Source of the DNA: a virus
Direction: 5' to 3' (one strand)
Virus record (IMG/VR): IMGVR_UViG_3300031753_000002
Location: 22,785-86,784 of that record
Length of the DNA stretch: 64,000 nt
The notes beneath the pieces were generated by a model, which had not been told where the DNA came from, ran no database searches, and was given only the letters and a program-made list of their open reading frames with translations. This document shows positions 52,041 through 60,915 of the stretch, piece by piece (the first letter of the stretch is position 1; each line of letters begins with the position of its first letter). The position numbers and the translations under genes are program-made.

Positions 52041-53138
52041 ATGACCAAGTCCCCGCTGCTCGTTCACGGCATGCACGGAATGGGGGATAACGTGCATCAA
52101 AGAGCAATAATAAGGCAACTGATGGAAGCTCATGAGGTCTTTCTCGGGACCTCATGGGCCTGCATCTATCATGACTTGATCGAGCAAGGGCTGCACGTAG
52201 TTCAACGGCCGACGCGCCTGCGAACTCAGACCAAAAATCAGATACGGGAAGCGGGTCGATTCTACACCGGCCCAATTCCCCGCACGGCGCCGTCGATTCT
52301 GATGCGCTACAATGGGCGTGACTGCCGCCCGACCGTCCTCAAAGCCATGTGCGATTGTGCGCGCGTCGATTACGATCGCGCGGATTTCCGGCTGCCCGTC
52401 CCCGAAGCTTGGTGCGCCGCGGCCGACAAGCTGATCGCCGATTGGGGCGTCCCGGACGACAAGCCCCTGATGATCTATCGGCCGCTGACCTCGCGCCCGG
52501 AGTGGAACGGCGGCCAATTGCGGAACGCCGACCCCGAGGCGTACGCCGAATTGCTCGCCACGATCCGTGACCACTTTTTCGTAGTTTCGCTCGCCGACCT
52601 CGCGCCGGGCCAAGAATGGATTGTCGGGCCGCGCTTCAAGGCCGACGTGATTATCGAGGACGGTAGCCTTCCATTCGAGACGCTCGCCGCGCTGATCGAG
52701 TCGGCCGACCTCATGTTCACGTCGGGTGGTTTCGGCGCGGTCCTGGCGCCGGCTGTCGGCACTCCCGTCATTTCGATCTACGGTGGCTACGAGCGCGCCC
52801 AATGGGTCACCGAAAGCAGCGCACGGTTCGCCCCGTGCCTCGGGATTGAGCCGATCAAGCCGTGTGACTGCGCGTCGTCCGGTTGCCGCACTTACGGCCG
52901 CGGCTGTGACAAGCGCATCGATATTCCGGCCGCGATTGCCTGCATCAAGACCTTCGTCGAGTCGCTCGGCCTCCCCACGTCCGGGGAGGCTCGTCCGTGG
53001 AGTGAATATCACGAAACCATCGTTCCACAAACTGAGCGTCCGCTTCGTGCGGCACCACTACCGGAGGGTCAAGTCTCGCGCACAGAACAGCGTCGTAAGC
53101 GTGAAATCATGCTGCAACAGATGGGGCGAAAAGCATGA
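52041..53138 (+). CDS. Glycosyltransferase, GT9/heptosyltransferase-like
   Basis: I choose ATG 52041. The 365-residue protein has a GT-B pattern: LLVHGMHGMGDNVHQRAIIR (nucleotide-independent N-domain loop) and, near residue 240, SADLMFTSGGFGAVLAPAVG followed by TPVISIYGG, the signature of GT9-type heptosyltransferases. A Cys-rich stretch (CDCASSGCRTYGRGC) is an addition. It ends in a Pro-containing linker and a basic helix (TEQRRKREIMLQQMGRKA) shared in style with its neighbours. First gene of the glycan module. Confidence 0.7.
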   Translation: MTKSPLLVHGMHGMGDNVHQRAIIRQLMEAHEVFLGTSWACIYHDLIEQGLHVVQRPTRLRTQTKNQIREAGRFYTGPIPRTAPSILMRYNGRDCRPTVLKAMCDCARVDYDRADFRLPVPEAWCAAADKLIADWGVPDDKPLMIYRPLTSRPEWNGGQLRNADPEAYAELLATIRDHFFVVSLADLAPGQEWIVGPRFKADVIIEDGSLPFETLAALIESADLMFTSGGFGAVLAPAVGTPVISIYGGYERAQWVTESSARFAPCLGIEPIKPCDCASSGCRTYGRGCDKRIDIPAAIACIKTFVESLGLPTSGEARPWSEYHETIVPQTERPLRAAPLPEGQVSRTEQRRKREIMLQQMGRKA

Positions 53139-54160
53139 AACGGCTTCTATTGACTGGCATTGGCGGTTCGATCGGCTGCCATACCATGCGCCATATATTG
53201 CAAAATACCGATTGGGAAATTATCGGCATTGATTCGTTTCGTCATAAAGGCCTCACGGATCGCGTCGAGTTCATGCTAAACGAATATCCCGAGGGCCGTG
53301 CCCGTGTCCGCATCGTTACGCATGATCTCGCTGCGCCGATTTCGAACTTGCTCGCGGCCAAGATCGGTCACGTTGATTACATCATCAACATGGCTTCGCT
53401 ATCCGATGTTCCTGAATCTCTGCTTAGTCCGACATTATTCATCAATACAAACATCGCACTTACTCTGACGATGCTGGAATACGCGCGCATCGCGAAGCCG
53501 GAGATTTTCCTGCAAATTTCAACCGACGAAGTTTACGGGCCGACTGAGATCGAGGCGCGTCGAGAATGGAGTCCCATCGTTCCGTCGAGCCCATACTCGG
53601 CGTCAAAGGCATCCCAGGAAGCTATCGCGATTTCCTATTGGCGCAGTTTCGGCTTGCCGCTGATCATTGTCAATTTCATGAACAACTTTGGCGAGATGCA
53701 ATCGCTTTCAAAATTTCCCGCAATCGTACAACGTAAAGTACGCCTTGGTGAGACCCTTACGATCCACGGGACCCCTGAGCATGTCGGTTCGCGCTTCTAT
53801 ATTCATTCGCGCAACGCTGCCGACGCTTTCTTGTTCCTGTTGCTGCGGGGTGCGCCCTTCAAGCACACCGCCGGAGCCGTCGATCGGCCCGACCGCTATA
53901 ATATAGCTGGCGATAAGAAAGTCAGTAACATGGAGCTAGCCGAGACGATCGCATATCTCGCTGGCTATCCATTTCATTACCGCTTTGAGAATTTTGGTGT
54001 CGGGCGCGCTGGGCATGACAGTCACTACAGTCTTGATGGCCGCAAGTTGGCCGCGCTAGGCTGGAAAGCTCCTATCTCATTTGACGATGCATTAAAAAGC
54101 ACAACGGAATGGTATAATAATCACCCGGAGTGGCTTGACATTCCCGTAAAAGGACCCTAA
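53135..54160 (+). CDS. NAD-dependent dehydratase/epimerase, RmlB-like
   Basis: ATGA overlap. The 341-residue extended short-chain dehydrogenase has the NAD loop TGIGGSIGCH (7-16), the TDEVYG motif (about 132-137) typical of dTDP-glucose 4,6-dehydratase, and the catalytic YSASK (Tyr-x3-Lys). The first Gly-rich loop is GxGGSIG, slightly unusual. It would make a 4-keto-6-deoxy sugar or epimerise a nucleotide sugar for the adjacent transferases. Substrate is not predictable. Confidence 0.8.
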   Translation: MKRLLLTGIGGSIGCHTMRHILQNTDWEIIGIDSFRHKGLTDRVEFMLNEYPEGRARVRIVTHDLAAPISNLLAAKIGHVDYIINMASLSDVPESLLSPTLFINTNIALTLTMLEYARIAKPEIFLQISTDEVYGPTEIEARREWSPIVPSSPYSASKASQEAIAISYWRSFGLPLIIVNFMNNFGEMQSLSKFPAIVQRKVRLGETLTIHGTPEHVGSRFYIHSRNAADAFLFLLLRGAPFKHTAGAVDRPDRYNIAGDKKVSNMELAETIAYLAGYPFHYRFENFGVGRAGHDSHYSLDGRKLAALGWKAPISFDDALKSTTEWYNNHPEWLDIPVKGP

Positions 54161-54161
54161 A

Positions 54162-54266
54162 ATGAAAATTGGTCAGATGCAAGCTACTAACCGGGCAAAC
54201 GGCCCGCGATGCAGAATCCTAGGTTCCTTAAGTCGCGCTAGCGCACACCGGGCGCGTTGCGTCTGA
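54162..54266 (+). CDS. Possible mini-protein, 34 aa
   Basis: ATG 54162 starts two bases after the preceding stop. MKIGQMQATNRANGPRCRIL continues GSLSRASAHRARCV. It is Arg and Cys-containing and could be chance. It may be a leader of the next gene. Confidence 0.25.
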   Translation: MKIGQMQATNRANGPRCRILGSLSRASAHRARCV

Positions 54267-54271
54267 CCATC

Positions 54272-55054
54272 ATGCACTACAAATTGCATATTCCGTTTAT
54301 GAACCGTGAAGATTTGCTTCGCGATGCGATCGAGTCGGCGCGTCCGATCGGCAACATCCATGTGTGGGCGAATACCGTCCCATCGCCTGACATTGCAGGC
54401 GTTGGGCACCATGCGCTCCCGCCCCTCCCGAATGTCGCCGTCTTCAATCTGATGATACAATCATCCTGGAACGATGACGTGATGCTTTGGCTTCACAACG
54501 ATGGCCTGATCTTGCCGGGCGTCGGCGAGCGCTTCCTGAGCTATGTCACCGAGCGCCTCGATCAACGCTGGGGCATGGTCATGACGACCTACGACGTGCT
54601 GTGTGCATTCAACATGCGCGCAGTCCGGGAGGTCGGCTATTGGGACACAATGTTTTTCCAGTACACCGTTGACGTGGATTATTACCGTCGTTTGCTTCTC
54701 GCCAATTGGCCGATCTTGCAATTCGGGCCGGGTAATAATGAAGAGGTACAGCACCGGAAGCCGAACGGAGACCCACACGGCGGATCGAATACAATTCAGG
54801 CCGACCCGCTCTACAACTACCGAATCCAATTGCGGAACCACACGGGGATTGACGGGGCCTATTTTATGTGCAAATGGGGCTTGCATGAGAAGCATTGGGC
54901 GGATATAAATGCCGGCTTCAAGCGACCCTTCGACGATTTCGTTGCGACTGGCATGAAGCACCCCGGCAGTTGGCAACGATGGTTCAACGAGTGCTTGGCG
55001 CAGCGTCATCGCGGCGTTCATGAACGTCAAATGCAGAGAGGGTTACGGGCATGA
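54272..55054 (+). CDS. Glycosyltransferase-like protein (GT-A type), 260 aa
   Basis: I choose ATG 54272. The sequence MHYKLHIPFMNREDLLRDAI, then DVMLWLHNDGLILPGVGERF, resembles GT-A family transferases, in which a short acidic motif (here LHNDG) binds the metal-nucleotide sugar. The later segment FFQYTVDVDYYRRLLLANWP matches the GT2 pattern 'ED-x-DxxxR', with DVDYYRR. It ends with RGVHERQMQRGLRA, a basic helix shared with neighbours. Confidence 0.65.
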   Translation: MHYKLHIPFMNREDLLRDAIESARPIGNIHVWANTVPSPDIAGVGHHALPPLPNVAVFNLMIQSSWNDDVMLWLHNDGLILPGVGERFLSYVTERLDQRWGMVMTTYDVLCAFNMRAVREVGYWDTMFFQYTVDVDYYRRLLLANWPILQFGPGNNEEVQHRKPNGDPHGGSNTIQADPLYNYRIQLRNHTGIDGAYFMCKWGLHEKHWADINAGFKRPFDDFVATGMKHPGSWQRWFNECLAQRHRGVHERQMQRGLRA

Positions 55055-56025
55055 TACAAGGTCAGAAGGTTATCGCGTTTACCCCTTGCGGCCGCAAGCG
55101 CTACATGGATTTGCTGGCGGCGCATGTCGCCCATCAGCACGACCTCGGAAATATCGACGAATGGATTTTGTTCAACAACGCCTATTCGATCGAGGACTCG
55201 ACCTACGCGGCGCAACTTGCGGCGGCCTTCCCGTGGATCACCGTCTTCAATCAGGCGAAGCCGGGCATCCCGGAACACATCGCCGATTTCTACAAGTTCA
55301 TGACGCAGGCTGAGGATGTGATCTATTTCCGGCTCGATGATGATGTGATCTACATTGACGACAGCGCAGTGCCGCGGCTAGTCGATTACCGACTCAAGAA
55401 CCCGGTGCCGTTCCTGGTCTTCCCGACCATCATCAACAACGTGCGGACCAGCTACCATCTGCAACAGGCCGGCGTCGTCCCGATGGAATGGGGCGTTATC
55501 AAAAACGAGATGTGCGACCTGATCGCGTGGAAATCCCCGCACTACGTTTGGAACTTGCATCAGAAGGCGCTCGCCGCGCTTGAGCGCGGTAGCCTCGCCG
55601 AGTTCACCCTGCCGAGCGAAACCTTCACTGATTGGGAGGCAGGCCACATCTCGATCAATTCCTTCGTGATCTTCGGCAAGGACATGCTTGAGTGCACCGT
55701 CCACCGTGACGAAGAAGGCTACCTGTCCCTCTGGCGGCCGAAGGTTCTCAATCGGCAGAACGCTCGCGCAGGCGATGCCTTCGTCATCCATTTCGCGTAC
55801 CACACGCAGACCGAATTCATGGACAAGTCTGGCATGCTCGGGGACTACACCAAGTTCTCGCCGGGCCTGCCCTTCCGCACCATCCGCCTCGCGCCGCCGC
55901 TTGTCGCCGCGGCACCGGACCCTCCGTCGCCTCCGCCCCCGAACCCGAATTTATCGCTCGTTTCTCGCGTCCTGCAACGCCAGATGCGTGAACGCGAACT
56001 GCAACTGAGAGGACTGAAAGCCTAA
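55051..56025 (+). CDS. Glycosyltransferase-like protein with DDD motif, paralog 1
   Basis: ATGA overlap. The 324-residue protein has VIAFTPCGRKRYMDLLAAHV and YFRLDDDVIYIDDSAVPRLV, a GT-A DxD motif (LDDD) for metal binding. The C-terminus has a Pro-rich linker (PDPPSPPPPNPN) and a basic helix (LQRQMRERELQLRGLKA). The closely related protein at 57413 shares most of its length. It would add a sugar from a nucleotide donor. Confidence 0.7.
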   Translation: MIQGQKVIAFTPCGRKRYMDLLAAHVAHQHDLGNIDEWILFNNAYSIEDSTYAAQLAAAFPWITVFNQAKPGIPEHIADFYKFMTQAEDVIYFRLDDDVIYIDDSAVPRLVDYRLKNPVPFLVFPTIINNVRTSYHLQQAGVVPMEWGVIKNEMCDLIAWKSPHYVWNLHQKALAALERGSLAEFTLPSETFTDWEAGHISINSFVIFGKDMLECTVHRDEEGYLSLWRPKVLNRQNARAGDAFVIHFAYHTQTEFMDKSGMLGDYTKFSPGLPFRTIRLAPPLVAAAPDPPSPPPPNPNLSLVSRVLQRQMRERELQLRGLKA

Positions 56026-56499
56026 ATGCCGATAACCAACGCAGAGAGCTGCGCCCGATTTGCTGCCGCCCATCCCGATCGGATTAAGGCGATCAATCGT
56101 GAGCAATACGCGTTTCGGCGCGAACACGTGCCAGAATATAACCACTGGCAAAATATGAAAAAGAGATGTAGAAGCGGACATAGAAATTGGGGCGGGCGCG
56201 GCATTCGAGTCTGTGCTAAATGGGAGAGTTCATTCACCGCATTTCTGATTGACATGGGGCCGCGGCCATCATCAAAGCATTCGATAGAGCGCGTTCGAAA
56301 CAACGAAGATTATGATCCAGAAAACTGCATATGGGCTGTGGTGAAAGTTCAGAACCGAAATCGGAGAGATAATCGCCTCTTAGAGTTCAACGGGAAAGTC
56401 CAGTGTTTAGCGGCATGGGCCGAAGATACCGGAATTCCTTACGCAACAATCTACTGGCGGTACGCTCATGGCCGCACACCTGCGGAGGTATTGGCATGA
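56026..56499 (+). CDS. HNH endonuclease with AP2-like tail, 157 aa
   Basis: It starts immediately after the preceding stop. EYNHWQNMKKRCRSGHRNWG, GRGIRVCAKWESSFTAFLID and SIERVRNNEDYDPENCIWAV form the HNH variant common in phage homing enzymes, with the conserved GRGI, Cys and 'ER-x-NN-x-DY-x-PENC-W' residues. The C-terminal part (LEFNGKVQCLAAWAEDTGIP) is an AP2-like DNA-binding module. It interrupts the glycan operon and ends in an ATGA overlap. Confidence 0.8.
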   Translation: MPITNAESCARFAAAHPDRIKAINREQYAFRREHVPEYNHWQNMKKRCRSGHRNWGGRGIRVCAKWESSFTAFLIDMGPRPSSKHSIERVRNNEDYDPENCIWAVVKVQNRNRRDNRLLEFNGKVQCLAAWAEDTGIPYATIYWRYAHGRTPAEVLA

Positions 56500-57416
56500 C
56501 ACAGCACGTTCTTGTGACCGGCGGAGCCGGATTCATTGGAAGCCATGTCGCGGAGCAATTGCTCCGCGACGGCTATAAAGTCACCGTGCTGGACAACCTC
56601 AGCACCGGCAAGAGGGAATGGATTCCAGAAGGCGCCGGCTTCATTGAGGGGAGTGTGCTGGACCTGGACTTGCTTCGGGAATGCTGCAAAGCGTCGAGCG
56701 GAGTTTTTCATCTCGCCGCAATGAGCCGGGTTCTGCCGTCGCTCCACGGCGGTCCTGAGTCAGCGCTGTTCTCGGCCGAACAGAACATCACCGGCACTCT
56801 CAACGTATTGGTCGCCGCGGCCGAGGCCAAGGTCCGCAAGGTGGTCTATAGCGCATCCTCGACCTATTACGGGAACATGCCGGCTCCGCATTGGGAGAGC
56901 ATGCTGCCCGGCTGCCACACGCCCTATGGCATCAGCAAGTACGTCGGCGAGCTTTATGCGCGGCAGTTCTCACGCATGTACGGCCTGCCGACCATGAGCC
57001 TCCGGTATTTCCAGGTGTACGGCCCACGCTGCCCGAGCAAGGGCGAGTACGCCATGGTGTCTAGCATTTTCATTGAGCAAGCGCTCCGCGGCGAGCCGCT
57101 GACCATTCACGGCGACGGGAAGCAGCGCCGCGATTTCGTGCACGTTTCCGACGTGGCGATGGCAAACGTGCGAGCTTTCGAAAGCAACGTTGGCGATGGC
57201 GAGATTATCAACGTCGGGCGCGGCGAGAGTTTCTCGATCAAGGAATTGGCCGACCTGATATCACCTAACCAAATCACACTGCCGACGCGGGCCTTCGATA
57301 TGAAGGAAACGTTGGCAGATACTTACAAGTGCCAACAGATGCTTCGCTGGACCCCCCAAATCGGCTTCGTACAGGGAACGCAATCTCTGATGCGTACTAT
57401 GGGATTGACAAAATGA
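56496..57416 (+). CDS. galE: NAD-dependent epimerase, UDP-glucose 4-epimerase-like
   Basis: ATGA overlap with the HNH gene fixes ATG 56496. The 306-residue enzyme has the NAD loop VTGGAGFIGSH (7-17), VLDNLSTGKREWIPEG, SSTYYG and catalytic YGISK (Tyr-x3-Lys). The GalE/WbpP-type RRDFVHVSD (about 207-215) is present. It would interconvert UDP-glucose and UDP-galactose or the N-acetyl forms, supplying substrate to the mutase two genes downstream. Confidence 0.8.
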   Translation: MTQHVLVTGGAGFIGSHVAEQLLRDGYKVTVLDNLSTGKREWIPEGAGFIEGSVLDLDLLRECCKASSGVFHLAAMSRVLPSLHGGPESALFSAEQNITGTLNVLVAAAEAKVRKVVYSASSTYYGNMPAPHWESMLPGCHTPYGISKYVGELYARQFSRMYGLPTMSLRYFQVYGPRCPSKGEYAMVSSIFIEQALRGEPLTIHGDGKQRRDFVHVSDVAMANVRAFESNVGDGEIINVGRGESFSIKELADLISPNQITLPTRAFDMKETLADTYKCQQMLRWTPQIGFVQGTQSLMRTMGLTK

Positions 57417-58378
57417 TCGATGGACATAAAGTAATCGCATTCACGCCAGTAGGCCGAAAGAGATATTTGGATTTGCTTATCACCTACATGAAGCGTGAGC
57501 ATGATGTCGGACACATTGACGAATGGATTCTATTCAATAATCCAATCGTGCCAGAAGAAGGTGGTCTAGCCCGCCAAATCAAGAAACAGTTTGGGGATTG
57601 GATCACAATCTTGGAAAACAGTGCATGTGATGATCGAGGTTGGCGACAAACCTCAATCATATCTACTTTCTATAAACAAATTCCGGTAGACCTCGCAGCC
57701 GTCTATATCAGGCTTGATGACGACATTGTTTTTATCGACAAGAATGCAATCGAACGACTTGTGCATTTTCGAATTGCGCATCCGTCACCATTCCTTGTCT
57801 ATCCATCGATCATCAACAACGTCCGTATATGCTGGTACATGCAACAGGCGGGTATTCTCCCCACGGAAGAATTCGGCGATCTAAAAACAACTGATATGTG
57901 GAACTTGATCGCCTGGACAAGTGATAATTTCATTAATAAGCTCCATGCCAAGGCTCTCACCTCGATTGCTAACGGTACTATAGCAAAGGATTTCGAATTG
58001 CCGAGTCGGCATTTCGCTAATTATGAAGACGGCTACATATCGGTCAATAGTTATTGTATCCTAGGCTGTGATCTGGCGTTGTCGTATGAAAATTGTCCCG
58101 GAGACGAAGAGCGATATTTCGCGCTTAATGAGCCTATACGTTTGGGGCGCACCAACGCGATGTGCGGCGATGCTATTATGGTCCACTTTTCCTACCATAA
58201 GCAGGAGGCTTACATGGACCGCACCGGAATGCTCGGCGATTACGCGCGCTTCACCGATCCGGTTGGATTCATGACAACCACATCTCCGCCTCCGCCGATC
58301 GATCCGACGCGCGAACAACGATTTCAGATGACGGCGGAACGTCTGCGACTGATAGATGTGCTCCAAATTCCAGGGTGA
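57413..58378 (+). CDS. Glycosyltransferase-like protein with DDD motif, paralog 2
   Basis: ATGA overlap fixes ATG 57413. It matches paralog 1 over most of its 321 residues: VIAFTPVGRKRYLDLLITYM, then YIRLDDDIVFIDKNAIERLV and HFSYHKQEAYMDRTGMLGDY. It carries the same LDDD motif and a Pro-rich linker (TTSPPPPIDPT) with a C-terminal basic helix. This gene is more AT-rich and uses different codons from paralog 1, so it may have been acquired separately. The donor may be UDP-galactofuranose. Confidence 0.7.
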   Translation: MIDGHKVIAFTPVGRKRYLDLLITYMKREHDVGHIDEWILFNNPIVPEEGGLARQIKKQFGDWITILENSACDDRGWRQTSIISTFYKQIPVDLAAVYIRLDDDIVFIDKNAIERLVHFRIAHPSPFLVYPSIINNVRICWYMQQAGILPTEEFGDLKTTDMWNLIAWTSDNFINKLHAKALTSIANGTIAKDFELPSRHFANYEDGYISVNSYCILGCDLALSYENCPGDEERYFALNEPIRLGRTNAMCGDAIMVHFSYHKQEAYMDRTGMLGDYARFTDPVGFMTTTSPPPPIDPTREQRFQMTAERLRLIDVLQIPG

Positions 58379-58381
58379 TTC

Positions 58382-59491
58382 ATGAAAATAGCCATTGTAG
58401 GGGCTGGGTTTTCCGGTGCCACTCTTGCATTCAAGCTTCGGGCGGCGGGGCACCAGCCCGAGGTTTTCGAATCGCATTGGCACGTTGGGGGCCATTGCGC
58501 TACGAAGCGCGATCTCGCAACCGGCATCATGATGCACATTTATGGCCCACACATCTTTCATACCGGCAACAAAAAGGTTTGGAATTTTGTGCGCCAATTC
58601 GCCGACATGGTTCCTTTCACGCTTCGGGTCAAAGCCGTCGCGCAGGGTTGTGTCTTTTCATTGCCGATCAATCTTCTGACTATTAATCAGTTTTTCGGAC
58701 GCACAATGCATCCCGCGGAAGCAAGGGAATTCTTTTTATCATTTGGAGTAGGCGCGGCGCCACCGCAGAATTTCGAGGAACAAGCGTTGCAGTTCATCGG
58801 ATGTGACTTGTACGAAGCCTTCATGAAGAACTATACGATCAAACAGTGGGGCCGTCATCCGCGCGAGCTTCCAGCGAGTATCCTGAAACGTCTTCCCGTC
58901 CGTTTTAATTACGATGACAACTATTTCGATCATCCGTATCAAGCTATCCCGCGTGACGGCTACACCGATCTAATCGAGCACATGCTCCACGGATGCATAG
59001 TGTATCTCGGCACGCCATTTTCGCGCTCGCGTGCATCGAATTATGATCACGTCTTTTACACTGGTCCGCTCGACGCATGGTTTGGTTATTCTGCCGGCCG
59101 GCTTCCCTATCGTACGCTTCGGTTTGATCTAGCCCGCTTTGATACGCCAGATGTGCAAGGTGCTCCCGTCATCAACTATTGCGACTCCAATCCCGCGTAT
59201 ACTCGCATCGTTGAGCATAAACATTTTGCGCCTTGGGAAACGCACGCCACGACGATTACGCATAGGGAATACAGCCGAGAATGCGGTCCGGAGGACGACC
59301 CCTATTATCCAGTTCGGCTCGCTACGGACAATACGATGTTGGCGACCTACGAACGACTCGCCGCCGCCGAGCGCAACGTTACTTTCGTCGGGCGCCTAGC
59401 CACATACAATTATATAGATATGGACATAGCCATCGAGCGGGCGCTCGCGGTCGCGGAAAGATTCCTGTCATGCGGGCCGGACCATACATAA
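58382..59491 (+). CDS. glf: UDP-galactopyranose mutase
   Basis: The 369-residue flavoenzyme has the FAD loop IVGAGFSGATLAFKL (4-18), then HIYGPHIFHTGNKKVWNFVR (active-site His/Gly loop) and NYTIKQWGRHPRELPASILK. The C-terminal half has DLARFDTPDVQGAPVINYCD. These match UDP-galactopyranose mutase, which converts UDP-galactopyranose to UDP-galactofuranose, used in bacterial surface glycans. Family length is 365-400 residues. It is the clearest enzyme of the module. Confidence 0.9.
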   Translation: MKIAIVGAGFSGATLAFKLRAAGHQPEVFESHWHVGGHCATKRDLATGIMMHIYGPHIFHTGNKKVWNFVRQFADMVPFTLRVKAVAQGCVFSLPINLLTINQFFGRTMHPAEAREFFLSFGVGAAPPQNFEEQALQFIGCDLYEAFMKNYTIKQWGRHPRELPASILKRLPVRFNYDDNYFDHPYQAIPRDGYTDLIEHMLHGCIVYLGTPFSRSRASNYDHVFYTGPLDAWFGYSAGRLPYRTLRFDLARFDTPDVQGAPVINYCDSNPAYTRIVEHKHFAPWETHATTITHREYSRECGPEDDPYYPVRLATDNTMLATYERLAAAERNVTFVGRLATYNYIDMDIAIERALAVAERFLSCGPDHT

Positions 59492-59703
59492 TCGAGGTCC
59501 GTTGGGGCAGCGCCGTAGGGGATGAATTCTCCGAAATTCAAACCATATGCGGGACCCTTACCGACGCCAAAAATATTGTGCTAACCTACATGCACAAGCA
59601 TCACCTCACTAGCTTGTCGGAATGGGTAGAAGGTGAACCGGACCAAAACGGCCGCGTTTATTTTGCTCGTGATCACCATGTCATGTTCCGAATTCGGAGC
59701 TAG
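59470..59703 (+). CDS. Hypothetical small protein, 77 aa
   Basis: It overlaps the mutase gene by 22 bases. MRAGPYIIEVRWGSAVGDEF continues SEIQTICGTLTDAKNIVLTY, a sheet-helix pattern ending VYFARDHHVMFRIRS. It is compact and protein-like. Function unknown. Confidence 0.55.
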   Translation: MRAGPYIIEVRWGSAVGDEFSEIQTICGTLTDAKNIVLTYMHKHHLTSLSEWVEGEPDQNGRVYFARDHHVMFRIRS

Positions 59704-59705
59704 TC

Positions 59706-60278
59706 ATGAAAGATGTGGCGCTGGTCATAGGTGGCTCCGAAGCTGTCTTCGACGAATACATGGGCGCCGCGGAACTATGCTCCCTCGCTGGCATGGACTA
59801 CGAAACGTTTTGCTGCAACGACATGATCGCCGAGTTTCATCGCGATGTGGATCATGCGGTCACGCTACACCCCGACAAGATGGATATGTGGCGCAACGCC
59901 CGTAATGCTTATGGCCATCCGCCACTGACGCGTGTATGGGGGCACCGCAAATTTATCCGGGGCCGGCATGGCTCGATTGATTGGGGTGCCACGGACGTAT
60001 CGGATGATCTTGGCGGATCAGTCGGTCTCCTCGCCACCAAGATTGCTTACGAACTAGGGCATCGCCGGATCATCCTCTGTGGCGTCCCTATGACTGTCGA
60101 GTCCGGGCATTTCACGCGCAAGCACCGATGGCTCGCGGCTCACGGTTTTCGCAAAGGCTGGAATCGACCGCAAATCACGCGGTGGGCGCCGAGCATCCGC
60201 AGCATGAGTGGGTGGACCCAAGAAAAATTTGGATTTCCTACAGTGGAGTGGCTCAATGCAGTTCACGCTGACGCCTGA
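59706..60278 (+). CDS. Hypothetical protein, DUF115/MptE-like or phage 'norphogenetic'-type, 190 aa
   Basis: MKDVALVIGGSEAVFDEYMG is a strand and Gly-loop start. It is followed by CNDMIAEFHRDVDHAVTLHP and RWAPSIRSMSGWTQEKFGF. Similar proteins in rhizobial prophages start with VALVxGGxxCV and contain NDM and HPDK; some carry the misspelt label 'norphogenetic protein'. The Rossmann-like start suggests nucleotide-sugar or cofactor binding. It closes the glycan module. Confidence 0.5.
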   Translation: MKDVALVIGGSEAVFDEYMGAAELCSLAGMDYETFCCNDMIAEFHRDVDHAVTLHPDKMDMWRNARNAYGHPPLTRVWGHRKFIRGRHGSIDWGATDVSDDLGGSVGLLATKIAYELGHRRIILCGVPMTVESGHFTRKHRWLAAHGFRKGWNRPQITRWAPSIRSMSGWTQEKFGFPTVEWLNAVHADA

Positions 60279-60621
60279 CCGGATACGCTCGATGTACGAT
60301 TTCCTTGCGTCGTGCCCGCCCTTCGATCGCTGGAATTTGCCGGCCGGTGAAGACGTGACCTTTCGCCGGACCCGAGCCAAGATGGTGCGGGGCTGGTATG
60401 ATAAGCGCAAAGGCAAGCACGTAATCGCTCTCAATCCTCGCTTCATTCTTACTTTGGAGTTAATGATGCGCACGATCGCGCATGAGATGATTCACTTGCA
60501 CGAACAGGAAACCGAGATGGCAACGCGAGAACAGCACACCAAGGCGTTTATGATCCTGTCGCGTCGCGTGTGCAAAGCTTTCGGATGGACCGAAATTACG
60601 GACCACACAGATATGTTGTGA
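60256..60621 (+). CDS. SprT-like metallopeptidase, 121 aa
   Basis: ATG 60256 overlaps the preceding gene. The protein has HEMIH (76-80, in RTIAHEMIHLHEQETEMATR), the zinc-binding HExxH motif, and a candidate third His at 94 (REQHTKAF), as in SprT-like enzymes, which act on DNA-bound proteins. Length and the small alpha fold fit. In phages such proteins occur near lysis genes with unclear roles. Confidence 0.65.
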   Translation: MQFTLTPDRIRSMYDFLASCPPFDRWNLPAGEDVTFRRTRAKMVRGWYDKRKGKHVIALNPRFILTLELMMRTIAHEMIHLHEQETEMATREQHTKAFMILSRRVCKAFGWTEITDHTDML

Positions 60622-60915
60622 AAAATTCAGGACCACGGCAACTCCCACCGAGGGGGCTTGACCCCGCCGGTTAACCATGATACGTCCCGGATGTTGGGAT
60701 GGAATAATCCCGGCTTCCGCCGGTCACATCCTCCGACACTGGCCGGGCGGTTCGAAAGTTCTGCGCAGTCACCACAACCCCGGTCATGTCCTCTCGCTCA
60801 GCGCCGATAGGCGCGCTGCGTAGCCTTTTGATGGCGGGATTTGCGGCGCGAGAGGGCGCTGTTTCATATTCAAAAAGTGCACGTTTCTGTCCACTTTCCA
60901 ACATGAGGCTTGGCC
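60622..60915 (+). other. 294-bp gap before lysis genes
   Basis: No gene is supported. It contains TTGACC (60658-60663) followed by TTAACCATGATACG, a promoter-like arrangement resembling the CtrA-type box at 51382, and the inverted repeat AAAGTG/CACTTT just before the lysozyme start. It probably holds the promoter for the lysis cassette. Confidence 0.35.

Noticed and set aside
60671-60904. Leftward 77-codon frame before the lysozyme
   Set aside because: It has no ribosome site, composition like other shadows, and occupies a probable promoter region.
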